A program made the translations under genes and the position numbers. From Nilaparvata lugens (Eukaryota > Arthropoda > Insecta > Hemiptera > Delphacidae), in NCBI RefSeq assembly GCF_014356525.2, contig NC_052510.1, forward strand, positions 55,168,503-55,232,502: DNA of 64,000 nt. The letters run 5' to 3'. Positions 11,423-23,897 of the stretch are shown piece by piece (within the stretch, counting starts at the first letter, position 1; every line of letters starts with the position of its first letter). Under the pieces are notes generated by a model that saw only the letters and a program-made list of their open reading frames with translations, did no database searches and had not been told where the DNA came from.

Positions 11423-12647
11423 TGCTGTCTTGTTTTTGCCAGTTCAGCTGTTAAGTCACAGCAGATGACGAGAACTTGAACATGTTTAGCTGTCAACTGA
11501 CAGGATTTGAGTCAGCTGTATAATCTTCAGTTTTCGACTGTCGTGGCAATAGTTTGCCCCGTATAAACATCTTCTCGTTTAACTGGCCTGGCCTCCGACA
11601 ATCCGCAATCACGTGATGACAATTGTCCAAAGACAACTGTCTCGCCAATTAGCATCGTATAAACTTGGCTTTAGATAACCTATACGATTCAAAAACAACC
11701 AATTTCAAATCTATTACTATGTGTGAATGCCAGGTGCATTTGAACTACCTAGTCACAAGTACTCAAATTCTCAATCCAAAAAAACCCTGTCCGGTACCAG
11801 AACATATCTCTTGGGATAAACATGATAAAACGTTTATTCTTTACTTTGAATTGATTCAATTTCATCATCTGGACCCAGATCACAGTTGCAGTAGGCCTAT
11901 TAGGTCTCGAGATCGTCGTATGAGTTTAATTCATTTGATATTCCCAAAGTGCTATTGCATGAAGGTCATGTATTTCAAATGCTTGCCTAATCACCATAAC
12001 ATTCATTTTCTTGATAAATATTTTCTTTTGGAATCATATAAAATTTCATCGTAATTATAATACCAGGATACTAATTCTAATGTTCGATATTTTACAATTT
12101 TTGAACACCAGCAGGTATAACCCGCACTTCACATGGGTCTGTAGAAAACACAAATAGATCAAATTATAGTTTTGAGCAGTTTTTATTATTCACAAAAATT
12201 GAGAAAAACCATGGACTAACCATCGTGAAACAAAAAGTACCTCAGATTTGGTTGGAATTTGCACCATAGATAAAGCTTGACCTGAGAAATGTCGGAGCCA
12301 AATTTGGCATCCCCAGCTACTATACAGAGTGAGTAATGAAGCTGCAAACATAAAATTTGCAAATTTTAAATGGTCATATCTCCTGAACGGTGAGGAATTT
12401 TGTAAATCTAATTCCAGATTCGTGTTCCTTGCATCAAAGACCATAAGATCACGAAGTTTATAGTGAAATACTGGCAATCAAATAAGTATTAAATTAAGTA
12501 CTAACAAATTCAGACAACTTCACAACAAAATAATTGATTGTAAAATAGAATAATTATTTATTATTATTTTGTCAAAATGATTTATTAATAGTATGGAAGA
12601 TTACCATAATGTTTGTCAAAGGAATGATTTCACGTAACCATGTATCC
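11423..12647. other. Old repeat remainder, then unrecognised sequence
   Basis: 11423-11665 is the right part of the GACAATTG repeat. 11665-12054 is open in one plus frame (about 130 codons from a TTG) with no recognised motif. 12200-12480 contains CTATACAGAGTGAGTAATG, like the end of the mariner-like MITE at 23898, and is probably transposon-derived. Confidence 0.4.
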
Positions 12648-13255
12648 TTGTGAGGAGAGAACTTCGATTGTAGGAGAGAACTTCGATTGTGAGGAGAGAA
12701 CTTCGATTGTGAGGAGAGAACTTGAATTGTGAGGAAAGAACTTCGATTGTGAGGAGAGAACTTCGATTGTGAGTAGAGAACTTCGATTGTGAGGAGAGAA
12801 CTTCGATTGTGAGGGAAGAACTTCGATTGTGAGGAGAGAACTTCGATTGTGAGGAGAGAACTTCGATTGTGAGGAGAGAACTTCGATTGTGAGGAGAGAA
12901 CTTTGATTGTGAGGAGAGAACTCCGATTGTGAGGAGAGAACTTCGATTGTGAGGAGAGAACTTCGATTGTGAGGAGAGAACTTCGATTGTGAGGAGAGAA
13001 CTCCGATTGTGAGGAGAGAACTTCAATTGTGAGGAGAGAACTTTGATTGTGAGAAGAGAACTTCGATTGTGAGGGAAGAACTTTGATTTTAAGGAGAGAA
13101 CTCCGATTGTGAGGAGAGAACTTCGATTGTGAGGAGAGAACTTCGATTGTGAGGAGAGAACTCCGATTGTGAGGAGAGAACTTCGATTGTGAGGAGAGAA
13201 CTTCGATTGTGAGGAGAGAACTTCGATTGTGAGGAGAGAACTGTGATTGTGAGGA
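12648..13255. repeat. Minisatellite of 20 bp, about 30 copies
   Basis: The unit is GAGGAGAGAACTTCGATTGT, repeated head to tail with mostly single-base variants (TTCGA, TCCGA, TTTGA, TTCAA) and almost no length change. Because 20 is not a multiple of 3, three units make a 20-residue period. The minus strand has no stop in any of the three frames through the unit, so a frame of 244 codons (12616-13350) stays open, rich in Ser, Leu and Asn. There is no splice or promoter context, so I do not call it a gene. Confidence 0.95.
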
Positions 13256-13732
13256 GTTCCTCTATTCGCACGACGTTCGATTGTGAGGAGAGAACTCTGA
13301 TCATGAGGAGTTCCAATTTCGCGATCATCAGTGATCAGAAAATAGATCATAATCGATCACCAAAACATCAAAGCAGCAATTCTCCTCGATAATTCATATG
13401 CGCATTTCCATGCAAATAGATTGCTGCATGGTTTATTAAACAGTGGAAATAGCATGGCAATAGTGTACTGATGGAACAGTCATCTTGTGTAGTAATTGAA
13501 GCGTGGATTGACTGAGCTGGCTTTGATTAGCCTGGGTTAAACGGGACTATTCAGTGTGCGAGGTCTCATTCAAGTGTGTGCCTTTTGAAATAATGAAAGA
13601 GCTCATATAGGTGGCCTCAACGCCACAGCCCATTTGCCCTTGCTTTAATCAATTCAGAAGCTGCGGTATCCATCTCCACAGCTTACACATTCAACATTCT
13701 CTTAACAACCCGTTCAATCTCGTTCTTCTCTG

Positions 13733-13734
<2 letters not shown>
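13256..13734. other. Spacer between two tandem arrays
   Basis: Starts with decayed 20-bp units (to about 13320). The rest shows no gene or repeat that I can support. Confidence 0.4.
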
Positions 13735-13792
<58 letters not shown>

Positions 13793-13793
13793 T
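13735..13793 (+). repeat. (TC)n microsatellite
   Basis: About 55 bases of uninterrupted CT/TC dinucleotides directly before the first unit of the 300-bp array. Confidence 0.95.
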
Positions 13794-13795
13794 CA

Positions 13796-15599
13796 TTTTG
13801 GTAGAGAGTTAGTGGGGAGGATATTTTTATATTCTTTCCGAAGAATGGACATTGATATGTCCAAAGCTCCGCCAATTTATGTAGATGCATAACAATATTA
13901 TCTATTCTATCTATAGTTATTACAAATAATTGCTTTTTCATATCATATACAGTTGAATAATTATTTTCTCAGTCTATATTACGTAAATTCATTTATAATT
14001 TTGCTGTATTGTAAGCTTTTGTATGTAAGTGTATAAGCCAGTATATATTGTAATCTACATAAATAAAGTACTCAATCAATCAATCAATCTAATGAAATTA
14101 ACGTTTTGGTAGAGAGTTAGTGGGGAGGATATTTTTATATTCTTTCCGAAGAATGGACATTGATATGTCCAGAGCTCCGCCAATTTATGTAGATGCATAA
14201 CAGTATAATTTATCTATAGTAATTATATTACAAATTGATTTTTCATATCATATACAGTTCAATAATTATTTTCTCAGTCTATAATATGTGAATTCATCTA
14301 TAATTTTGCTTTATTGTAAGCTATTGTATATAAGTGTATAAGCCAGTTTATAGTGTAATCTACATAAATGAAGTACTCAATCAATCAATCTAATGAAATT
14401 AACGTTTTGGTAGAGAGTTAGTAGGGAGGATATTTTTATATTCTTTCCGAAGAATGGACATTGACATGTCCAAAGCTCTGCCAATTTATGTAGATGCATA
14501 ACAATATAATTATCTATAGCTATTATATTACAAGTTACTTTTTCATACCATATACAGTTCAATAATTATTTTCCTAGTCTATATTATGTAAATTCATCTA
14601 TAATTTTGCTGTATTGTAAGCTATTGTATATAAGTATATAAGCCAGTATATATTGTAATCTACATAAATAAAGTACTCAATCAATCAATCAATCTAATGA
14701 AATTAACGTTTTGGTAGAGAGTTAGTGGGGAGGATATTTTTATATTCTTTCCGAAGAATGGACATTGATATGTCCAAAGCTCCGCCAATTTATGTAGATG
14801 CATAACAACATAATTATCTATAGCTATTATATTACAAGTTACTTTTTCATATCATATACAGTTGAATAATTATTTTTTAGTCTATATTATGTAATTCATC
14901 TATAATTTTTCTGTATTGTAAGCTATTGTATATAAATATATAAGCCAGTATATATTGTAATCTACATAAATAAAGTACTCAATCAATCAATCAATCTAAT
15001 GAAATTAACGTTTTGGTAGAGAGTTAGTGGGGAGGATATTTTTATATTCTTTCCGAAGAATGGACATTGATATGTCCAAAGCTCCGCCAATTATGTAGAT
15101 GCATAACAACATAATTATCTATAGCTATTATATTACAAGTTACTTTTTCATATCATATACAGTTGAATAATTATTTTTTTAGTCTATATTATGTAAATTC
15201 ATCTATAATTTTGCTGTATTGTAAGCTATTGTATATAAGTATATAAGCCAGTATATATTGTAATCTACATAGATAAAGTACTCAATCAATCAATCAATCT
15301 AATGAAATTAACGTTTTGGTAGAGAGTTAGTGGGGAGGATATTTTTATATTCTTTCCGAAGAATGGACATTGATATGTCCAAAGCTCCGCCAATTTATGT
15401 AGATGCATAACAACATAACTATCTATAGCTATTATATTTCAAGTTACTTTTTCATATCATATACAGTTCAATAATTAATTTCTTAGTCTATATTATGTAA
15501 ATTCATCTATAATTTTGCTGTATTGTAAGCTATTGTATATAAGTGTATAAGCCAGTATATATTGTAATCTACATAAATAAAGTACTCAATCAATCAATC
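13796..15599 (+). repeat. Six-copy array of about 300 bp with retroelement-like 3' ends
   Basis: Units start at 13796, 14104, 14405, 14709, 15011 and 15314 with TTTTGGTAGAGAGTTAGT and are 301-308 bp. Each ends with ATAAATAAAGTACTCAATCAATC, that is a polyadenylation-type signal and a (CAAT)n tail, then CTAATGAAATTAACG before the next unit. That layout suggests a repeatedly amplified retroelement 3' end. A seventh, partial unit at 16968-17180 belongs to the segmental duplication described below. Confidence 0.9.
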
Positions 15600-16868
15600 T
15601 CCCTCTCATTGAAGAGGATCTCTGACTTCAATCCCATTTCAACGAAGGTTATGCTGGTCAAGACTCTCATTTTCCCAATTTTCAACTACTGTGACATTGT
15701 GACTTTTGACGTGACAGTTCAACTTCTGCAGAGGATGCAGCGTGCACATAATTATTGTGTTCGCTTTATCTTCAACCTGAGACGTGACGACCATGTAACC
15801 GAATACTCCAGCAGACTTGATCTCATGAAGCTGCGTGAAAGTAGATCACATCATGCATTGTGCTTCCTGCATAAGATAATGAAAACTAAAACACCTCAGT
15901 ATCTGGCAGTGGAGTACCGTTACTGTATGGAGTACGGGTGATTTTGGTCGTGGAGGAACGCGGCATGGATCACATCTGCTGGCTGTCCCAACACATAGGA
16001 CTGTTATGTTCAATAAGTCGTTCCTTGTGAGAGTCTGTAGTTTGTGCCTGCGCCTGATGAGCTAAGGCTAGTGTTGAGGAACATCGTCGGTTCGGCGCGG
16101 CTGTCTTACGATGAATCAGAGGTGGTGGACTCGGCTGGAATGCTCCCTAACTCGTAATTTAAGTGTATGTGGCTGTGTGTGTGTGCTCCTTTCTTTCTTT
16201 CTTCCATTTTTCTTTTCTTCCTCTTCGCCTTCTTCCCTTACTTCTACTGGAGTAATCTATGGATTTGGACTGAAAATTCTCAACTGTATTCACTTTTCTC
16301 TTCTTTCTTTTGCATAATCACCTTTTACGAACTTAAATTCGTTCCAGAAGTTCCAGAAGTTTCGAACAAAGAAGTTCCAGTTTTCTTTTTTCATTTGAAA
16401 GAGTTTTCCCTTTTTTCTTCTCGTTGTTAACTTTTTTGTTGAAGTTATTGTTTTCTTTAACTTCAATTTATGGTTTTATGATGTTGGTTAGTTGTAACTT
16501 AGGATTGTATAGAGGGTTACGTGTGAGAGAGGGCCGGCTGCGCCCTACCTTCACCCTCCTAGGTTTTTAATAAAGGCAGCTATTCAATTCAATTCTCTTT
16601 CTCTCTTATCTAACCCATTCATACATATCTTCTCTCTCTTTTCATCATCTATAGTGCTCTTGAAACATGTTTAGCTTCAGTATCCTAGTTGGATTAGATA
16701 TCTATCCTGTAAGAAATTTAGATCAACAATTTTATTCTCAATAATAGGAATAAAATAATCACAATCTTCACCAATATCCCACAACAGCCATTTCAATGTA
16801 TTTTTTTCCTGTATGTACTGTATGTCAATGGCTCAATCGCCCATGAAGAGCTTGGGGTAACCGTCCAC
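15395..16868 (+). repeat. Segmental duplication, unit 1
   Basis: Matches 16968-18408 in direct orientation over the tail of a 300-bp unit, the LINE 3' end, and about 270 bp of unrelated flank (CTAACCCATTCATACAT, AACATGTTTAGCTTCAGTATCC, CACCAATATCCCACAA, GCTCAA-CGCCCATGAAG). Since the flank is shared, the LINE copies came from one insertion that was later duplicated. Confidence 0.85.
15600..16595 (+). mobile_element. CR1/Jockey-type LINE 3' end, copy 1
   Basis: 15606-15930 encodes the region after the reverse transcriptase core: MLVKTLIFPIFNYCDIV, LLQRMQRAHNYCVRFIF and RESRSHHALCFLHKIMK are typical of CR1/Jockey-group carboxyl ends. The frame breaks near 15925, where a short indel relative to copy 2 gives an early stop. 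The 3' UTR ends in TTAATAAAGGCAG and a (TTCAA)n tail at about 16577-16595. The catalytic RT core is absent, so this is a 5'-truncated fragment. Confidence 0.8.
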
Positions 16869-16967
16869 TCTGTAACCGTATTAAACCGATCCGTTCGGCC
16901 GTTGGATCGGACGAATCTGCCGGCCGTTAATTCGGCCGAATATGGTCGTCCATTGGAACCGTTCACG
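16869..16967. other. GC-rich spacer, possible tiny MITE, between duplication units
   Basis: About 100 bp with strong local dyad symmetry (TTCGGCCG, CGGCCGTTAATTCGGCCG). It is absent from the corresponding place in unit 2. It may be a short insertion at the duplication junction. Confidence 0.4.
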
Positions 16968-18408
16968 CCAATTTATGTAGATGCATAACAATATAATTAT
17001 CTATAGTTATTATAATATTATTTTTCATATCATATACAGTTAAATAATTATTTTCTCAGTCTATATAATTTAAATTCATCTATAATTTTGCTATATTGTA
17101 AGCTATTGTATATAAGTGTATAAGCCAGTATATATTGTAATCTACATAAATAAAGTACTCAATTAATCAATCAATCTATCAATCTCCCTCTCATTGAAGA
17201 GGATCTTTGACTTCATTCCCTTTTCAACAAAGGCTATGCTGGTCAAGACCCTCAATTTCCCAATTTTCAACTACTGTGACATTGTGACTCTTGACATGAC
17301 AGTTCAACTTTTGCAGAGGATGCAGCGTGCACATAATCACTGTGTTCGCTTTATCTTCAACCTGAGACGTGACGACCATGTGACCGAATACTTCAACAGA
17401 CTTGAACTCATGAAGCTGCGTGAAAGTAGATCACATCATGCTTTGTGCTTCCTGCATAAGATAATGAAAACTAAAACACCTCAGTATCTGGCAGTGGAGT
17501 ACCGTTACTGTGTTACGGGTGATTTTGGTCGTGGAGGAACGCGGCATGGATCACATCTGCTGGCTGTCCCAACACATAGGACTGTTATGTTCAATGAGTC
17601 GTTCCTTGTGAGAGTCTGTAGTTTGTGCATGCGCCTGATGAGCTAAGGCTAGTGTTGAGGAACATCGTCGGTACGGCGCGGCTGTCTTGCGGTGAATCAG
17701 AGGTGGTGGACTCGGCTGGAATACTCCCTAACTCGTAATTCAAGTGTGTGTGTTCCTTTCTTTCTTTCTTCTATTTTCCTTTTCTTCCTCTTCTTCTTCT
17801 TCCCTTACTTCTACTGTAGTAATCTATGGATTTGGACTGAAAATTCTCAACTGTATTCACTTTTCTCTTCTTTATTTTTTTGCATAATCACCTTTTACGA
17901 ACTTAAATTCGAAAGAAGTGCCAGTTTTCATTTTTCATTTGGAAGAGTTTTCCCTTTTTTCTTCTCGTTGTTAACTTTTTTTGTTGAAGTTATTGTTTTC
18001 TTCAACTTTAATTTATGGTTTTATGATGTTGACTCCAGTTTTAACTTAGGATTGTATGGAGGGTTAAGTGTGAGAGAGGGCTGGCTGCGCCCTAACTTCG
18101 CCCTCCTAGGTTTTTAATAAAGGCAGCGATTCAATTCAATTCAATTCAATTCTCTTTCTTTCTTATCTAACCCATTCATACATCTCTTCTCTCTCTTTCC
18201 ATCATCTAAAGTGCTCTTTAAACATGTTTAGCTTCAGTATCCTGGTTGGATTAAATATCCATCCCGTGAGAAGTTTAAATGACCAATAACTCAAACATAG
18301 TAATAAATGATCACAATCTTCACCAATATCCCACAAAAGCCATTCCATATCGTTTTTCATGTATGTATGTCAATAGCTCAACAGCCCATGAAGGGCTTAG
18401 GCCTACCA
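16968..18408 (+). repeat. Segmental duplication, unit 2
   Basis: Direct copy of 15395-16868 starting within a 300-bp unit (GCCAATTTATGTAGATGC). Unit 2 has small deletions in the LINE 3' UTR and a longer (ATTCA)n tail. Divergence by eye is several per cent. Confidence 0.85.
17181..18151 (+). mobile_element. CR1/Jockey-type LINE 3' end, copy 2
   Basis: The same RT-distal region as copy 1, open further: from the LKRIFDF start near 17194 through VTGDFGRGGTRHGSHLLAV and SFLVRVCSLC to a stop at 17644. Just after position 17625 the conserved continuation (DELRLVLRNIVG) is in another frame, so this copy too has a frameshift. It ends with AATAAAGGCAGCG and (ATTCA)n, at about 18151. Confidence 0.8.
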
Positions 18409-20755
18409 GCTGGTTGCCAGTTTCATATCCACTCCATTCTACAACAATGCCGGCCCGCGCCCACGAAGCAGGCGAAGTGCCGTACAGTAAAAGATACGGG
18501 CACCCCACCCGTCCCGTGGGCACGAGCCGCCAATGCCATACAGCAGAGGTGAGAAATCATCAACCAGGATAGAGGAAACGTGTGGTCAGCACGTTGATCC
18601 TAAATTACTTCTAAAAATTACTTCTTACTTGGAATGGACATGCGCAGCAGAGAAAGCATACAGCGGGAGGGATACAGAGGCGCGATGTTGCCGTTTTGAA
18701 GCGGCCAGCGTTCTCCAACTTCTAGTGCTCATGCTACATAAGCAAAGTTTCCTGTCTGAGAGCAGTCAGACGACTGAAAAATTGGCAACTGCGCTTCTAC
18801 CTATGACTCTATTAATCACTGTAATTGGTTGATCTCCCTCCATTTCTCTGCGCCGCATATTCCTTCAAGTCATAAGTAATTCTGTACAGACTATAATTTC
18901 CGTAACTAAGTGATGGCGCAGAACACCTTTGAATGACATCCAGCTGATCAGTTAGAGTGTAATGCAACAATTACCATTCCTCCAGAGACGGGAAACGACT
19001 GTCTTAGCTAATGACCAATCAATCTCCCAAAGGAGATTTTTTTCATACGCAGCGTTTTTCTGATATTCGCTTCCTCTTCTGTTGAATTGGAGCTCAACAG
19101 GATTGAACTTAGTAGAAAAGATTGAAATAGGAGAACTTCTCAAAGATCATTCTATGAGAATATCAAGAGAAGTTAGTGGGAACAGGACATATGAAATACT
19201 TAGGAGTAAGACATATTCTCCATACATAATAAATTCTTCGAACTATTGAATTCAATTCTTTATTGAGAGAAAAATCATTCTTAAACATTTTTTCTCCATA
19301 TTTCATTAAGTCTGTAAATAACTTAATTCCGTTTATCAATAGAAAATAATAATAATCGTCTATCAATAACTCAGTTCAGGAATAACATTTCCGTTCTCTA
19401 GCCGAGGATTTGTCGATTTTTGAATTTACAAGTGGCTGTCAATTTTAGGGAACTGGTGTGAAAGATTGTTACAACTTACACATAAAATATTTCCGACGAT
19501 AAAAGATTCTTGTATAGGAAAAGAAACTTGACGAGTCTATATTGCTGTGAACAGCAAGTAACACCAGATGGGAGGAAAACGCCCAGAATGAATGAAGTTT
19601 ATTTTTCACTACTTGCAAAAACTTTTACAATCGCCTCACTTCAACTAACTTGAAGTTTCAGCAGCTATTCCACCATTTTTTTCTCCTACTTCCACTGCAT
19701 ATTTTTCTCTCTTTTCTTCCTTTTTCTTTCCTATTCTCTATCCACGCATGTTTTCTTATCCCTTTCTCGACTGAATCAATATTTTCTTCACTTATTATTG
19801 TGCAGCCTATTCTCCAAAGTTCTTCCAATAATGAACAGAAACTTTCTCCTTAATCCACTTCCTATCTCACATCATTGAGTAGAGTAGTTGTTCAAGTAGC
19901 AATTTATCTAATTTTTCAGATTCAATAGAAAACACTTTTTTGTAAACACTTGCGTGTTATTTAATTTGTTTTATTGCCATATCATTTTTGTTTGTGTACC
20001 CTCAAAGTTGTATGTATCTTTCCGCTTGTCACTCATCAAACAAAAATTCGATATCATTTCTGCGGAATCAAGAGATTGTCAATAAGATGAAAATATCATT
20101 TCTGCGACATCAAAAAATATCTTGTCAAGGAGATGAAAATTATGAAGTTTTCTCTCAGTTTGTGGATTTGATAACAACAATATTAGAATTTCTCCCAATC
20201 TCAAACTTTCAGAAGAGAATACTTTTTCTCAAAAACAACGTTTCCGAAAAGTCATTACGATGATAATTATTGATGCCGGGTTTTTTTTCTTCATCCTAGT
20301 TTGTTCTCTCTTGTTGTTTGTTTCTCTTGTCAACTTTCACAAGATTTGAAGCTCCAAGATTTGAATTGAAAACGGTTTCATCAGTAATTAAAAATTCTCT
20401 ACAATTTATCTTTTGACTTAAGCACGGTTTTATCTGTAATTGAAAATTCTCTACAATATATCTGGTTGTTTTGAATGCCTTAGTTCCTATTGTAATTTCT
20501 TATTCAGAGCTATAACCTCTTTGGACTATAAGGTGCTGATATTGTAACACTTTTCACTTTTTAAATCACTCACTCACTCCCCCCTATCAGTATCGATTGA
20601 AATACTTATATGAATCATCAATTTTGAATAAATATGACATTATGTTTGTTTTTCTCAATTCTTCATTATAGAAAACCAAAACATCTCATAGTAAGGGTAA
20701 AATATTAGTGAGGCTGTAACATAAACTCAACATTAATTTGTTCTGTTCTCTGTTA
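18409..20755. other. Non-coding stretch, no gene recognised
   Basis: 18420-18870 has higher G+C and may hold an unrecognised transposon. The rest is A/T-rich with pyrimidine-rich patches (19660-19860). No supported exon. Confidence 0.35.
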
Positions 20756-20920
20756 ATAAGCTTTGTAACAAAATTTATTAGCTAAATTTAAAGCTGAATT
20801 TATAAGCTCTGTAACAAAATTTATTAGCTAAATTTAAAGCTGAATTTATAAGCTTTGTAACAAAATTTATTAGCTAAATTTGAAGCTGAATTTATAAGCT
20901 TTGTAACAAAATATTAGTGA
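20756..20920 (+). repeat. 46-bp tandem repeat, about 3.3 copies
   Basis: The phrase CTTTGTAACAAAATTTATTA recurs at 20761, 20807 (as CTCTG), 20853 and 20899, exactly 46 bp apart. The array is bracketed by a direct repeat, ATATTAGTGAGGCTGTAACAT, near 20702 and 20910. Confidence 0.85.
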
Positions 20921-21966
20921 GGCTGTAACATGAGCTCAACATTTGTTCTGTTTTCTGGTGATATATTCAACGAAATTGAAAACATTGGGTTGTATTTCGT
21001 CTGGCTATTCAGTATCCAAGCACTGAATATGAAATGAAATGAAAAATAGAGTTTCACATAGGAAATATTGATGAAATGGAATTAAAAAAAGAGTTTCACA
21101 TCAGAGTCTCCTGCAAATTTTCATGGATTACTTTGATAAGTCAACGATTGAAGTTACTTTTTCTAATTTTGTACAAATAGCGCCTTCCATCAAGGAAATA
21201 TAAGTGGAATAATAGGAATTCTCATTAAATTTCAAACACACACAGATGGACTTTGTCGAGAACAGGCTGAAAGCATATCCCAATGACGACCAGCATCGGT
21301 CAAAAGCATCTCTTTGCTTTGTGCGAGTCTCCGCTTCATAACGAGCGCAATGATATTGCATGATTACAAAAAGCCCCGAAATTCAGGCTCGTCACAATAT
21401 CCTTGTTTTTGTTTTTGAGCTCTCTGTTGACAATTGGATGCTTTTATAATCAATCTCATGCTTTGATACTCGACACTAGCAGTTGTTGGTTGTGCTTTCC
21501 TGTACCAATTTCAATTAGTTGATTAGTAAAAACGAACGTAAGTTGCCGGTGGCTCTGGTATGAACAAATGACTTTTATTGGGAAGAGGCATTATTATATT
21601 GTGCCACGTCACCATTCCATTGGAGAATGATGGACGAGGGCTCTATATATTATTGCAGAGTAGCTTGTTATAAATATTGCACCATAAAATCATTATTGTT
21701 GATTTTTATCATCTCCCATCAAATCAAAAATTTCCCAATAAGTACATTATTGATCCCGGTGTTGATGGCTGAATTTGATTAATTTTCACAATCGCCTCAT
21801 GTCATTCGAATATGGCCAGTGAAAAGGTAGGGAGCTAATAATGATATTGAATCATGAAATTAGCTTTGATCCCCTTTTATCATTATTAAAATATTATTGA
21901 TCACTAAAGCTGTTTCAATGGCTTGATTTAAATAACTTAATGAGTCTTGTTCATGTATTATGGTCT
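20921..21966. other. Non-coding stretch, no gene recognised
   Basis: No repeat with a second copy and no exon with good splice signals was found. Confidence 0.35.
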
Positions 21967-22251
21967 GTATAATCATAGAGAAACGATAGCATAAGTAGAT
22001 ATCCCATGGTATAGGGCGTTTATGTCGCAACTTTTACAGTTATCCCAAGCCGATAGTTCACACAGTTCTTTCCTATTCAGCTGTGTGACGCTGGTAGTCT
22101 CTCAAATTGTGCCGTACACTATCACCCCAACATAACAGTAAAAATTTACAATAATCAACAGTAATCAGCTTGAGATAACAGTAAAAGTTGTGACATAAAT
22201 TCCCTATACCATGGGATATCTTTTTATGCTATCGTTTCTCTATGGTATAAT
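21967..22251. mobile_element. 271-bp TIR element with 7-bp target duplication
   Basis: The element proper is 21974-22244. The inverted ends are about 76 bp and nearly identical (CATAGAGAAACGATAGCATA, ATATCCCATGGTATAGGG). GTATAAT stands on both sides (21967-21973, 22245-22251). There is no coding region. A 7-bp duplication does not fit the commonest superfamilies, and the assignment is open. A minimal derivative occurs at 34518-34563. Confidence 0.85.
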
Positions 22252-23895
22252 GTAGACCAATGTAAGATAAATTTGAGTGAGCTCTTCAATTAATGCGATA
22301 TTGGAATAATTCCTTTCTTATCAAGTGTGATAATTCCGAGAGAAATTATCACTACGTGAAATACTTCACGGAAAAATCATGAAATATTATTTATCATGAG
22401 TTAATATATTTCATTTTATGAGAAAATTAAGCTGCTTGTTATATATTCTCTATCATCCTATTTTTTCGTGCTTCAGGAAGGTTCATGAAAACGTCTTAGT
22501 TCTAGCATGCCTTTAGAAATATGCTTAACTGAAAGCGCTTTAAATATCGTCCATGAATACGGTTAAAAAGTCAATAATATATGTTACTGTACAATGGAAA
22601 CAGTGGGTTAATTTTATTGATATTTGGATGTCAGGCATTGTCACTTTCAATAGTAACTATTTTGAAACCCACTGAATTCAGACATTTTACCAATCACAGC
22701 GATGTCTTGCACAACACAATTTTCCAGTCACAAGAATATTGTCTATAGATTCTGAGTAGCAATTCATTAATAATTCAACATAGGAATGTGGATCTACACT
22801 GACACTGGATGCAATGAGTTTATTTATCAACCATCTACAATTGTGCAACTTTATGACTAAAACCCGTTCCAAAAAATCTAAAATAAAGGCTCTAAGATTC
22901 GTCACACATTCTCCCGTCAGATTAAAACTTGGGCGCCCTGCTAGAATGTTTGATAATCTGCATCACATAGTTGTTCCAAGGAATATTGAGAAATGAAAAT
23001 GTACTTGAAATGAGGAATATTTCTAGAAGATAGTGTTCTGAGTTGTAAACTTCTTCCACCAAACATTGTAATAAAATATTCATGGAGTACTACAAAAGTA
23101 GTTACTAAAACTGATACTTTGACAAGGGTCACAATCAATGGATTGAGTCTCTCGGTTCAATGTCTCATTGATCAGCAAAATTGAAAGCCTTCGGCAAACC
23201 TATAATAATCAAACCGATTGCATTCTCAGTTGCCTATCAATTATTGGTCGCTGACAAAGGAACGATATCAAAGTTTGGTGGCGCGCGCTCTCCAAATTCT
23301 GCAGCTTCACAAAGCACCACAGTCTCGCTTGCATCAGAATCACTGAGTCAGCAAACTTCACAAAGAGGCGTGAGAATTCGATTTTCATCTCGTTCGACCT
23401 AAACTAACATACATTGGAAGTTTGTAACCATTCTATTTGTGGGAGCTTTGAATGTATTATTGTTTTATTAGATGGTGTTTTGTCAATACAATATTGACAT
23501 CTGTTTTGCTATTTGAGTCATAATATCAATAATTACATATAGAAGTATGAATTTAAAATAATATTTTCTCTTATATTTTACTAACCACATTATGGTTGTC
23601 CTCATAGAATACTCATAGATTCTATATTTATTAATGACCTGCAGGTAACCGAATGGGTCTAATTATAAACTTGAATAACTGAAATTTCACCTACTGAAAT
23701 ATTGAAGAATTTAAAATAGGCATCCTCGGTAAATTAAGAATCGATATTCAAAATTTCAAGTTAATCAATCCAGTAGTTCAGACGTGATGATGCGTCATTC
23801 GTGTATTCCCTATCCCGTACATGTGTACTCTATTATATTACTTACTCTATTATATTATAGATATGTTTATTTTTAGTTTAATTTAATATATATAC
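22252..23895. other. Non-coding stretch with one weak open frame
   Basis: 23181-23402 is open on the plus strand for 73 codons with a Ser/Gln-rich end and follows a possible acceptor (CATTGATCAG). No family was recognised and no donor follows. I see no repeats. Confidence 0.3.
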
Positions 23896-23897
23896 TA

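Noticed and set aside
11665..12054. 130-codon plus-strand frame
   Set aside because: No ATG at the start, no motif, transposon-derived surroundings; length is possible by chance.
12648..13255. CRISPR-like array
   Set aside because: The 20-bp units are directly adjacent with no spacers, and the context is eukaryotic.
13611..13941. Ser/Leu and Arg/Glu repeat proteins on the two strands
   Set aside because: Translation of the TC microsatellite and the first 300-bp array unit.
23181..23402. 73-codon plus-strand frame with Ser/Gln-rich end
   Set aside because: A possible acceptor precedes it, but no donor, neighbour exon or family supports it.
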